Assembly: GCA_016712885.1 (NCBI GenBank)
Contig: JADJQF010000020.1
Coordinates: 1-34,779, forward strand
Reading direction: 5' to 3'
DNA length: 34,779 nucleotides
DNA from: Candidatus Flexicrinis proximus
GTDB taxonomy: Bacteria; Chloroflexota; Anaerolineae; Aggregatilineales; Phototrophicaceae
Both the position numbers and the translations under genes were made by a program. The number at the start of each line of letters is the position of its first letter. Within the stretch, counting starts at the first letter, position 1. The notes under the pieces were generated by a model that had not been told where the DNA came from, did no database searches, and was given only the letters and a program-made list of their open reading frames with translations. Below are positions 7,817 to 16,262 of the stretch, piece by piece.

Positions 7817-8062
7817 ATGACCGAAATTAAGTTCAATCCCGAACATCTTGAGCCGTTGCGCTGCCCCGAAGCCGTCCATTTCACGGACAAAGGCAGCGAT
7901 CCCGGCCGCCTGCAGATCGTCAACGACTACTGGCTCTACAGCCCCGACAGCGGCAACAAATACCCGATCCATAACGGTATTCCCTACCTGATCATCAAAG
8001 AAGGTCAGCGCTGGAAGAATACCGCACCCGATGCCCTTCCCGTCCCACCCCTCCACCCGTAG
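7817..8062 (+). CDS. Trm112/UPF0434-like small protein
   Basis: The 81-residue product has the arrangement LRCPE, a variable middle, then GNKYPIHNGIPYLIIKEGQ, which is the Trm112-family signature (L.CP...YPI..GIP.L). Trm112 proteins activate methyltransferases; bacterial UPF0434 members are poorly characterised. Only one cysteine remains of the usual zinc-binding set, so it probably does not bind zinc. I chose ATG 7817 because family similarity starts there. No strong ribosome-binding site is visible. Confidence 0.65.
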   Translation: MTEIKFNPEHLEPLRCPEAVHFTDKGSDPGRLQIVNDYWLYSPDSGNKYPIHNGIPYLIIKEGQRWKNTAPDALPVPPLHP

Positions 8063-8199
8063 AGTAGCCGTCAGCGGCGCGCTGAAACTTTGGCGCATCG
8101 GGTGCGTATATCAAGATATAAACCACATCCCCGCATCCGTATTCCTTGCATCACCGAGATGCAGTGCGGGCCACAGGGAAGGACGAAGGAGCATTAACC

Positions 8200-8523
8200 A
8201 TGTCTGACAACAACAATCCACAAGCCGACGACAGCGCCCGCAGCCCGTTCGAAACATTTCTGTTTCATCAGCGCCGCGCCCTCGAAGAAACCGGCCGCGC
8301 CCTCGAAGCGCTGCTCCCCAAGGACTTCCGCGATCACGGCGCACAGGCCACGCGTGAATTCACCAAAGGGCTGCGCGTTTTGATGGAAGCCGCCGTCGAT
8401 GAAGTCAAGAAGGCCGCCGACAAGATGCGCGATCAGCAGGAAGCAGACAAGTCTGCCTCCGCCGACGACCCCGAGTCGCCCAGCACCACCGGCACGACCA
8501 AAGTGAAAGTTCAAGTCGAATAG
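8200..8523 (+). CDS. Small helical hypothetical protein
   Basis: This 107-residue hydrophilic protein starts at ATG 8200, 9 nt after GAAGGAG. Residues 15-75 form one long amphipathic helical stretch (FLFHQRRALEETGRALEALL; GLRVLMEAAVDEVKKAADKM). A disordered, acidic Ser/Thr-rich tail ends in TTKVKVQVE. The layout vaguely recalls phasin-like or membrane-associated helical proteins, but I see no diagnostic motif and assign no function. It lies between the Trm112-like gene and tsaC, same strand, without overlap. Confidence 0.65.
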   Translation: MSDNNNPQADDSARSPFETFLFHQRRALEETGRALEALLPKDFRDHGAQATREFTKGLRVLMEAAVDEVKKAADKMRDQQEADKSASADDPESPSTTGTTKVKVQVE

Positions 8524-8539
8524 TGTAGCGGCCAGCCGC

Positions 8540-8569
8540 CAGCTTCCGGCCCGCTGAGGCCGGGGGCTG
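8540..8569 (+). terminator. Stem-loop between hypothetical gene and tsaC
   Basis: Twelve-base-pair arms (CAGCTTCCGGCC / GGCCGGGGGCTG, two G-T wobbles) enclose a 6-nt loop. It begins 17 nt after the stop at 8523. No T-tract follows, so it may be a weak or processing hairpin rather than a classical terminator. Confidence 0.4.
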
Positions 8570-8599
8570 GGAACTGGTCATTGGCCGCCGGAAGCGTAC

Positions 8600-9670
8600 A
8601 TGGACTACCAGGCCAAAACCATCATTCTCCATATTGACCCTGCCGCCCCCGAATCCGACGTGATCTCGCGGGCGGCAGATGTGATTCGTGCCGGCGGATT
8701 GGTCGCATTCCCGACTGAAACGGTCTATGGTTTGGGTGCGGACGCTCTCAACGCCGAGGCCGTCGACCGCATCTACCGCGCCAAGCGCCGCCCCGCCAAC
8801 GATCCCCTCATCACCCATATCGCCAATGTCCGCGATATGTTCAAGCTCGCCGACCGGATCCCCGCCTTTGCCGGCCCCCTCGCCGAAGCCTTCTGGCCCG
8901 GCCCGCTGACCATGGTCATGAACCGCGCCATGTCGGTGCCAAACAATGTCTCGTCCGGCCTGCCCACCATCGCCATCCGCATGCCCATCCACCCCGTCGC
9001 CCGCGCCCTGATCGAGGCCGCCGGCACGCCCATCGCCGCCCCCAGCGCCAATACCTTCACCCGCCCCAGCGCCACCACCGCCGCCCACGTCCTCGAAGAC
9101 CTGTTCGGGCGCGTCGATGTCGTCATCGACGGCGGGCCGACGCCGCTCGGCCTCGAATCCACCGTCATCGACCTGACCCAGTACCCGCCGGTCGTGCTGC
9201 GTCCTGGCGGTATCGTGCTCGAAGACCTGCACCGCATTGTGCCGGAAGCCATCCTCGCGCCGCGCTTCCTCACCGAAGGCGACGAGGCCGCCTCCGCTCC
9301 CGGCCAACTTCTGCGCCATTACGCCCCGCGCGCCAAACTCATGCTCTATGAAGGCGCGCCCGAGTCGGTGCGTGCCGCCATCGCGGATACCGCCTCGCGC
9401 TATATCGCCAGCGGCCGCCATGTCGGTATCCTGACCGCCAACGAAGACGCCGCCTATTACACCCAGCTCGGCGCGCGCATCATCGCGCTCGGCGAGCTTG
9501 GAGACAGTGCCGCCATCGGCCGCGTGCTGTTCGGCGCGCTGCGGGCCATGGACGGGCAGGGCGTCGATGTCATCCTCGCCCCGCTGTTCAATACCAGCGA
9601 AGGGTTAGGCGCCGCCGTCCGCGACCGCCTCCTGCGCGCTGCCGAGGGTAAGGTCTACGCCGTCCGCTAA
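8600..9670 (+). CDS. tsaC: Threonylcarbamoyl-AMP synthase (Sua5/TsaC type with C-terminal Sua5 domain)
   Basis: It makes threonylcarbamoyl-AMP from threonine, bicarbonate and ATP, the first step of the t6A37 modification of ANN-reading tRNAs. The 356-residue protein is the long Sua5 form. The YrdC domain (about 15-200) has FPTETVYGLGADA (38-49), the K62-R63-R64-P65 binding loop and APSAN (147-151). A linker around APGQLLRHYAPRA leads into the C-terminal Sua5 domain (about 245-356), which ends in NTSEGLGAAVRDRLLRAAEG. The start is ATG 8600. The gene is full length and undamaged. A three-stem repeat element lies between it and the convergent gene. Confidence 0.92.
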   Translation: MDYQAKTIILHIDPAAPESDVISRAADVIRAGGLVAFPTETVYGLGADALNAEAVDRIYRAKRRPANDPLITHIANVRDMFKLADRIPAFAGPLAEAFWPGPLTMVMNRAMSVPNNVSSGLPTIAIRMPIHPVARALIEAAGTPIAAPSANTFTRPSATTAAHVLEDLFGRVDVVIDGGPTPLGLESTVIDLTQYPPVVLRPGGIVLEDLHRIVPEAILAPRFLTEGDEAASAPGQLLRHYAPRAKLMLYEGAPESVRAAIADTASRYIASGRHVGILTANEDAAYYTQLGARIIALGELGDSAAIGRVLFGALRAMDGQGVDVILAPLFNTSEGLGAAVRDRLLRAAEGKVYAVR

Positions 9671-9744
9671 AGTGCCAGATGTGCTTTCCTGGGGTTTTAC
9701 CTCATGCTCCACCAGGCGGCAGTACCTCTTGGACCTTCACTCTG

Positions 9745-9828
9745 TCGCTTGCGCATCGCGCAAGCGAAGAACGGGAGTCCAGAGGGCGTGTCGCCCTCTG
9801 GCGGAGGTGTGGAGGCAGCGCCTCCACA
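9745..9828 (-). repeat. Three-stem repeat element, family A copy 1
   Basis: On the plus strand it has stem I TCGCTTGCGC/GCGCAAGCGA (9745-9767), the linker GGGAGT, stem II CCAGAGGGCG/CGCCCTCTGG (9779-9801), CGGAGG, and stem III TGTGGAGGC/GCCTCCACA with loop AGC (9808-9828). It lies between convergent genes, 24 bp beyond the stop of the minus-strand glycosyltransferase, and I orient it with that gene. Stems II and III recur at 17634 and 19317. Confidence 0.8.
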
Positions 9829-9851
9829 CAGCGGGCAATCACAATCGCAGT

Positions 9852-11754
9852 TCACGGCTCCAGCATCAGGATCGTCGTGGTCGTCTGATCCGCCACCACG
9901 AATTCGACGTTCTTGTTCTGCCCGCCGTCATACTGGCCGACCCCGACCGTAAAGTCCCCGGCTTCCGGGGGCCGGATGCGGATTTGATGCACATGTACGT
10001 CGCCCACATTCCACAGGTAGCCGGGGATCACCCGCCCGTCGATGATCTCGATGCGCTGGCCGCTGGCGTCGAAGACATGCGCGAACATCCCGAATGCGTC
10101 GCGGTTCGACTGCGGATCTGCCGCGTCCACTCGCCAGTAAGTCGTCAGAGTGACGGCCGTCCCACGGGCGTTGGGCCGTAGATCGTATCCGGCAAACGTG
10201 ATCCCCTGCATCGACCGGACCTCCATCGGATGCGTCACTGCGCTCAGGTCGGCGCCGCCTGCCGCGAACACGCTGATCGTGAACCGGTAGCCGTTGGCAA
10301 GCGTGACCCGTTCGGCTTCCTGCGCGAATTTCGGGATCGCCGCTTCGTCGCGTGTCAGCGTGACGTACACGCCGCCGCCTTTCGGCACGATGCTTGCGGC
10401 GGGTGCGCGCGTCTCCTGCACGACGGGCAGCGTCTGTCCGGCAAGGCTGCTCAAGACCCACGGCTCGATATTGGCAAAGACTACCGCGCCCTCCGGTCTG
10501 TAGGGCATTGATCGCCGCCCCGACCCGCAGCCCGGCCTCCAGCGGGATCCCCAGCGCGACATCGTCGCCGGGTGCCACCCGCGTCTCGTAGGCCGCCCGC
10601 AGGCTGTTCCCGCCTGAAACCATGCCGGCCCCGATCAGGAATGCGCCAACCAGCACGCGGCTCACCGTGTTCCGCATCACGAGTTCCGCACCCCACGCCG
10701 CCAGCACAAATCCCGCCGGCAGCGTCAGCAGCATATAATGCGGATGGATTGGGCTGCCGTTGTAGCTCATCGCCGCCACCGGCAGGAAGAACCAGATCAG
10801 CACAGTCACCGCTGCGCCGCGCATCGGGTTCGGCTTCCGCAGTGCGTTTGCCGCGTACAGCACCCCCGCCGCCAGCAGCGCCAGCAGGCCATAATGCACC
10901 ACCAGGTCAGACGTTTGCCATGCGCCGGCGTCAGCCAGCGCCGCGCCCTTTACGCTGGAATACTCCGTGCCGGTCACCAACCGGATCGCGTGCAGCAGCG
11001 CGTCGGATTTGAGCCGTGCCGCGCCGGACGTGAAATTGCCGGCGCGCGCAAACCCCGCCGCCGGATTGCTCAGCAGCCCGATCACGAAGATCGCGGTCGC
11101 GGCGGCGCACATCCCCGCGCCAATCAGGAAGCCCTTGCGCGGCACATTCCGCCGGAAAATGAGCAGCAGTGCCGCGATCGGCGCCGCGATAAAAAAGGCC
11201 AGCAGCCACGTCAGCGCGGTGACCGCCGCGGCCGCCAGCGCCGCCGCCAACCGCCGGTCCGGCCTGCGGGCGCTGCCCAACAGCACCGGGAACAACAGCC
11301 ATGCGACGAAACTCATCAGAAACGGCAGCAGGCACTGTACCCACGTCGTCCGGCTGAACTCGATCACCCACGGGTTGACCGCCATCAGCCAGGCCGCGAT
11401 CAGCCCCAGCCAGCGCTTGCCGGTCAGATCTGCCGCCGTCCGGTAGCAGAAGTACACGCCCGCGGTGTTCAGCGCGATCACCAGCACATACACCGCGGCC
11501 GCCGAGCGGGTCAGCGCCAGCACCGGCACGAACAGATAACCGGTCAGGGCAGGGTTGGCGAACAGCACTGAGGTCGACTGGCCAATCACCGGCAGCGTCC
11601 CGTGCTCCAGCGTGTCCAGTGCCTGCCAGATCGTATACGCATGGTCGATGTTGTGCCGGATCGCCCCGATGTCCCACAGGCGCGGGAACGCGGCAATCAG
11701 CAGGATGGCCATCAGGCTCAGGTCTTCTATCCGTAAATGGGCTCTGCGCATCAT
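9852..11754 (-). CDS. GT-C superfamily membrane glycosyltransferase (GT39/ArnT/PMT-like)
   Basis: About 630 residues with roughly a dozen hydrophobic helices, then a large soluble C-terminal domain. The first extracytoplasmic loop after helix 1 carries GAIRHNIDHAYT, where acidic and His residues sit as in GT-C enzymes that use polyprenyl-phosphate sugars. MAVNPWVIEFSRTTWVQ and SPIHPHYMLLTLP are typical later loops. The C-terminal 200 residues (beta-rich, ending TTTTILMLEP) face outward. The likely job is transfer of a sugar to a surface lipid, polymer or protein; the acceptor is unknown. The start is the first of two adjacent ATGs (11754). One frameshift near 10500 splits the gene. It is divergent from radA. 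Confidence 0.7.
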
Positions 11755-11931
11755 CAGCGTCCCGCAGCGAATACTCGATGTATGACGCATTCTACCGGCG
11801 AACACGCCGTCTCGGCCAGTTCGCGCTCCACGCACGCTCATCCGATCCTGCCGGGGCAAGGGGCAGCGCCCAAATAAAACGCTCTATGCAGGCTTACGCC
11901 TCGGAGTCGTCGAAACACGGCTCCGTTTTCG

Positions 11932-11940
11932 TGTTATAAT
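11932..11940 (+). promoter_or_regulatory. Extended -10 promoter for radA
   Basis: TGTTATAAT (TGn plus a perfect TATAAT at 11935-11940) lies 34 bp upstream of the radA ATG. A -35-like GAAACA lies at 11912-11917, 17 bp away. Confidence 0.6.
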
Positions 11941-11974
11941 CATCGCACGTATGTTCAGGATTTGAGGCGGATTT

Positions 11975-13354
11975 ATGGCCAAGGCGCACAGCAAATACGT
12001 GTGTTCGAAGTGCGGGCGTCAGAGCGCGGCGTTTCTAGGTCGTTGCCCGCAGTGCGGCGAGTTCGGCACCTATCAGGAAGTGATCGAAGAGGTGCGGAAG
12101 GCGGCGGCGAATGCCCCGATCCGCAAACCGGCGGGCGCGATGAAAGCCGTGCCACAGCGGCTGCGCGAGATCAGCGGCGATCTGGGCGAGCGGTACTTCG
12201 TGCCGATGCCGGAGTTCAACCGCGTGCTGGGCGGCGGCCTGGTGCCGGGAGCATCACGCTGATCGGCGGTGAACCCGGTATTGGGAAATCGACGCTGCTG
12301 CTCCAGATCAGTATGCTGCTGGCCAACAGCGTCGGGCCGGTGCTGTATGTCAGCGGCGAGGTCGGCGCAGCAGATCAAGATGCGGGCGGAACGGCTGAGT
12401 ATTACGTCCGAAGACCTGTTTCTGCTGACGGAGACGCTGCTGGAGAATATCTTCGAGCACGTGACGCGACTGAACCCCGCGATCCTGATCATCGACTCGA
12501 TCCAGACGACTTACACCGAGACACTGGAAGGGTCGCCCGGGCTGGTGGGACAGGTACGCGAGTGCGCCAGCCGCCTGCAGGGGCTGGCGAAAACGACCGG
12601 TGTGAGCGTGTTTCTGGTCGGGCATGTGACGAAAGACGGGCAAATCGCCGGGCCGCGCGTGCTGGAGCACATCGTCGATACGGTGTTGTATCTGGAGGGC
12701 GACCCCTTCCAGGCATTCCGTCTGCTGCGCAGCGTCAAGAACCGCTTCGGGGCGACCAGCGAGGTGGGCGTGTTCGAGATGCAGGGCGCGGGGATGGTCG
12801 AGGTGTCGAATCCGTCAGAGGCGTTTTTGGCCGAGCGGGTGGTCAACGCACCCGGATCGTGCATTGCCGTGACGATGGAAGGCACGCGGCCGCTGCTGGT
12901 AGAACTACAGGCGCTGACCAGCCCGACCAGCTTCGGCAATCCGCGCCGTACCCCAACGGCGTCGACATCAACCGCCTGCTGCTGATCAGCGCGGTCTTGA
13001 GCAAGCGCTACGGGCTGAAGCTGCACGAGCAGGACATTTTCGTCAACGTGGTCGGCGGCATGAAGATCACCGGAGCCGGCCTCCGATCTGGCGATGGCGG
13101 TGGCGATGGCGTCAAGTTACTACGATGTGGCGGTGCCGGCCGACATGGTGATTATGGGCGAAGTCGGGTTGAGCGGCGAGGTGCGCGCGGTGAGCCAGCT
13201 CGGGGCCCGGCTGAACGAAGCGGCCAAGATCGGCTTCCGGCGCGCGATTGTGCCGAAGATGCGCAAAAACGTCGATGGCCTTCCCAAGGGGCTGGAACTG
13301 CTGAGCGTCCGAACCCTCGGCGACGCGCTCAAAATCGCGGTGCCGGTGAAGTAG
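11975..13354 (+). CDS. radA: DNA repair protein RadA (Sms), four frameshifts
   Basis: A RecA-like hexameric helicase that promotes branch migration in recombinational repair. Visible parts: the N-terminal C4 zinc finger (CSKCG ... CPQCG), Walker A GGEPGIGKST, Walker B ILIIDSIQT, the RadA-specific SVKNRFGATSE, then VDINRLLLISAVLSKRYG, and the Lon-like C-terminal domain with YDVAVPADMVIMGEVGLSGEVR. The reading frame breaks near 12250 (a G missing from a G run), 12370, 12950 (a C missing from a C run) and 13075 (an extra G). All conserved motifs remain in the correct order, so these look like sequencing or assembly indels rather than true decay. The start is ATG 11975. Nominal length is about 460 residues, the family norm. 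Confidence 0.88.
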
Positions 13355-13507
13355 GCAGGAGGCGGAAGCTGTCACTTTCTAGGTTCCTCGTGGGTGAATT
13401 GGACAATAGATGAGGGAAGCAAGCGTGGAGATAGCGGAGCTAAGCGTTCTCCTCGGTGCCAACGGATATTTCGCCAGTATGAAACGGACGGATAAAAGGT
13501 CGACAAT

Positions 13508-14538
13508 ATGAGCCTGAGCGACTTCTTCAAGTACGATGCTGGGTTGAGTGCGTCGGTAGTAACCTGCGAAGACGCACATGACCTAGTCAAATACCTTAGG
13601 CTCACAGAGAAGCATTGGCATGAATTCCAAGAGCATGCTGACTTAAGTTGGGGGCGATCATGGTTGTTTAGGGGACAGGCAATGGAATCTTGGTCTGTCT
13701 TAGCGCCGGCCTGGAGGCCTGAAGGCATTTCTTTCCTCAACAAGACAGTAATTGGCAATACCGCACCTTCAGCAAACGAATTCGATCCACCAGTTCAAGA
13801 GCATTGGGATGCACTAGTTGCCAAGTACGGGGAGAGTCTAAGTGTTAGTCGGCTCCGAGAATTGCTGACCCAGGCTTTCTTTGAACGCCGCGTGATAAGG
13901 CAGTTTCTGGAAAGAGCCGATTTGCTGGGCTTACCTGTGCCAATCATGAGCACAAGCTCTACTGATACTTATGACTTTGGGGTCGAGTACATTGCAAGCT
14001 GATTTCTGGTGGGACGCGTCCAATTTGGTCAGAACCAGCAGTTGCTTTGGCCCAACATCACGGCATCCCCACACGGCTCATTGACTGGACATACAATCCG
14101 TTAACTGCCGCGTTCTTTGCCGCAGAAGATACTGTTCGGTTGCAGGCGAAGGGTCAACCGATATCCAAGAATATGGTCATATATGCTTTGCACGAGAAGA
14201 TGGCCACAACCAAACACCTTACGCTGGTTCACCATCCAAATTCGATGGACACCTACATTAGAGCGCAAGAAGGCGTTTTTACCCTAGATGGTGACGCCGA
14301 GACCGCGTATCTCGGTACAGGCTCATGGCCCGATTACGAGCAGTCTCTAAATCGATTAACGAGCCTATTCGGATCAGGCCTTATGCCAAGAAAGATAATA
14401 GTTCCTGTGAGCGAGGCGAGGGAGTTGCTTCGCCTGCTCTCAATAGAGGGCATTACCAGAGACGGCTTAATGCCAACGCTCGATAACGTTGCGGCCAGTA
14501 TCAGATTTGAGTGGATGCTAAAGTACACAGGTAATTGA
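13508..14538 (+). CDS. FRG-domain protein (one frameshift)
   Basis: About 343 residues with the FRG (FRG/PF08867) signature: WLFRGQ at residues 52-57, followed much later by LAQHHGIPTRLIDWTYNPLTAAFFA, the strongly conserved second motif. The first frame stops at 14002. Inserting one T in AGCTGATT restores VEYIASLISGGTRPIW and joins the halves, so I treat it as a single gene with a 1-base deletion. FRG proteins occur in prophages and defence loci, and their biochemical role is poorly known. ATG 13508 is preceded by AAAGG. Base composition is clearly AT-richer than radA before it and the MFS gene after it, which indicates recent transfer. Confidence 0.75.
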
Positions 14539-14692
14539 GCTCAGCCCAAAACCGCTGTGCTGGAAACGAATTCTAGTCCCCTTCGATAGGCTCTACATCG
14601 TTGTATATGTACTCTACTTACAACAAGCCAGCAAACTGCACCTGACTGGCGTTCGATGCAGGAATGATGCGTGCAAAGCAGGGCGCGACCGC

Positions 14693-14866
14693 CTACACTG
14701 TCCGCCGATCCCGTGTGATCAGCTCCCGCGCTTTCTCCACGCTCGATGCCGTGCGCGCACGCGATGCCACCCGCGAGTCGAGACGTTTGGCGGCATTGAA
14801 GATCAGGCCGGCCAGCCCGCCGACGACGATGACGATCAACCCGACATTCTGCGGCAGGTGATCGAG
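14693..14866 (-). pseudogene. Truncated duplicate of the 3' end of the SpoIIAA-like gene
   Basis: The minus strand encodes LDHLPQNVGLIVIVVGGLAG and KRLDSRVASRARTASSVEKA, the same C-terminus as the complete gene at 15637-16026, with scattered substitutions. Similarity stops abruptly near 14868, so about two thirds of the gene is missing. 14539-14692 holds nothing I recognise. Confidence 0.7.
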
Positions 14867-14957
14867 CGCGGCGACACTCCCTCACGGGGGACGTACAGGG
14901 TGCGTGGAGGCGGGGGACGTGAAGGGGATGGAATGTGGAAATGGCGTGGCGTGTGCA

Positions 14958-14977
14958 GGGCATGACACGTCATGCCC
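14958..14977 (+). repeat. REP-like palindrome, left flank of RAYT gene
   Basis: GGGCATGA-CACG-TCATGCCC followed by CCTACA. The 8-bp arms pair perfectly. It is the inverse orientation of the copy at 15599. Confidence 0.75.
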
Positions 14978-15028
14978 CTACAGAATACGTGGGTCGGATT
15001 TCTACATAGATATAAGGGGAAAGGATAA

Positions 15029-15562
15029 TTGTCGGACCGTCATCGCAGATCGATCCGCCTGCAGGACTATGATTACACACAGGCTGGTGCCTACTTCGTG
15101 ACGACTTGCACTTTTCAGCGCGCACATCTGTTCGGCACAGTGATCGATGGCACGATGCTGCTGAACGATACAGGCGTTCTGGTCCAACACGAATGGGCAC
15201 AAACGGCGATGCTGCGTGACTATGTCGAGCTGGATGCGTTCGTCGTGATGCCCAACCACTTTCACGGAATTATCGTGATTACGGAGGATCTTCAGGGCAT
15301 GAGACCTCATGCCCCTACAACCGACCCGGCCCGACGTCAATTTGCCAAACCGATTGCGAAATCATTGTCGTCGATAATTGCCGCATTCAAGGCTGGTGTG
15401 ACGCGCGCCCTGAAGCTTCGGTCTGGCTCTATCGAGCGCCCGATCTGGCACCGTAATTTCTATGAGCACATCATCCGTAGCGAAGCGGAGCTGAATCGGA
15501 TCCGCGACTATATCGAGCACAATCCGGCGCGATGGAGAGAAGATCGATTCTATCTCGAATAG
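15029..15562 (+). mobile_element. REP-associated tyrosine transposase (RAYT, IS200/IS605-like Y1 HUH)
   Basis: A 177-residue single-strand DNA transposase of the TnpA/RAYT group that recognises REP hairpins. The N-terminus YDYTQAGAYFVTTCTFQR is typical. VMPNHFHGI (residues 73-81) supplies the HUH metal-binding histidines (H77, H79). The downstream helix RNFYEHIIRSEAELNRIRDY carries the candidate nucleophile Y145, and IEHNPARW ends the family core. Translation probably starts at TTG 15029, preceded by AAGGGGAAAGGAT. It is bounded by inverted REP-like palindromes (14958 and 15599), with a third copy inside the reading frame (15295). The gene is intact, so it may still be active. Confidence 0.88.
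15295..15314 (+). repeat. REP-like palindrome inside the RAYT coding sequence
   Basis: GGGCATGAG-AC-CTCATGCCC, followed by CCTACA exactly as in the left-flank copy, lies in frame within the transposase (coding around GMRPHAPT). Confidence 0.7.
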
Positions 15563-15598
15563 AGACCGGATGCCGAGCAGAACGTGCAAGGAGCGTAG

Positions 15599-15618
15599 GG
15601 GCATGACGTGTCATGCCC
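15599..15618 (-). repeat. REP-like palindrome, right flank of RAYT gene
   Basis: GGGCATGA-CGTG-TCATGCCC preceded by GTAG, i.e. the reverse complement of the left copy including its TAC tail. It begins 36 bp after the transposase stop. Confidence 0.75.
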
Positions 15619-15636
15619 AAGCAATGTACGGCCCGA

Positions 15637-16026
15637 TCACGCCGAACGCCGGGCGTGGCCGATCAGCTCCCGCGCTTTCTCCACGCTCTGCGCCGTGCGG
15701 GCGCGGGTGGCGACGCGCGAGTCGAGGCGCTTGGCGGCGTTGAAGATCAGGCCGGCCAGTCCCCCGACGACAATGACGATCAACCCGACATTCTGCGGCA
15801 GATGATCCAGCGCGCCGAGCGCCTTCTGGATGGCCGGGATGCCGGAACTCTCCGCCGAGTATTTGCCTAAATTAACCAGAATATCGCAGCGGTAGGGTTT
15901 GGCGGCGGCCAGTGCGCTCACCTGCGCGACGGCAGCGTTGAACTCGTCCCAGGTGTAGTCGGCGTGGACGTCGAGCAGGACGATTGATTCGGCGGGGTCG
16001 TCCCAGGTGATGGTCAGGTGAGGCAT
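15637..16026 (-). CDS. SpoIIAA/STAS-like small protein
   Basis: A 129-residue protein starting at ATG 16026. The pattern ITWDDPAESIVLLDVHADYTWDEF, then CDILVNLGKYS, then NVGLIVIVVGGLAG resembles the SpoIIAA-like (STAS-fold) family, in which alternating strands and helices end in an L.N.G.IV.V. strand. The last 30 residues (KRLDSRVATRARTAQSVEKA) form a charged helix. Function is unknown; STAS-like proteins usually act in signalling or membrane association. A truncated copy of its 3' end lies on the far side of the RAYT element. 16027-16262, between this gene and the divergent MFS gene, shows only weak promoter-like sequence. Confidence 0.5.
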   Translation of the reverse strand: MPHLTITWDDPAESIVLLDVHADYTWDEFNAAVAQVSALAAAKPYRCDILVNLGKYSAESSGIPAIQKALGALDHLPQNVGLIVIVVGGLAGLIFNAAKRLDSRVATRARTAQSVEKARELIGHARRSA

Positions 16027-16262
16027 TGGGCAGTCCTTGTCTTGAGAGCGGTTAGCCTATAACGGTTAGTTGTCAGGCGTCAGTTATGGGCGGCGACCGG
16101 TAAGAATCTGGCCGCGTTGTACGGTGCTTGTGAATTGTACGCGATCCGGGCGCCGGGGTCGCAGGGGCAGAGCGTCGCCAGCATCAGACCAATGGGGTCC
16201 AATTTCACGGGAGCGGGCGGATAATCAATCCATTGCAGCAAAAAACGCGCTCAGGTGGATAG

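Noticed and set aside
8405..9421. 338-codon minus-strand frame over tsaC
   Set aside because: Gly-rich shadow of tsaC, with no recognisable domain or ribosome-binding site.
13508..16026. Prophage region (FRG gene plus transposase)
   Set aside because: No structural, integrase or lysis genes; the transposase is a RAYT with REPs, not phage.
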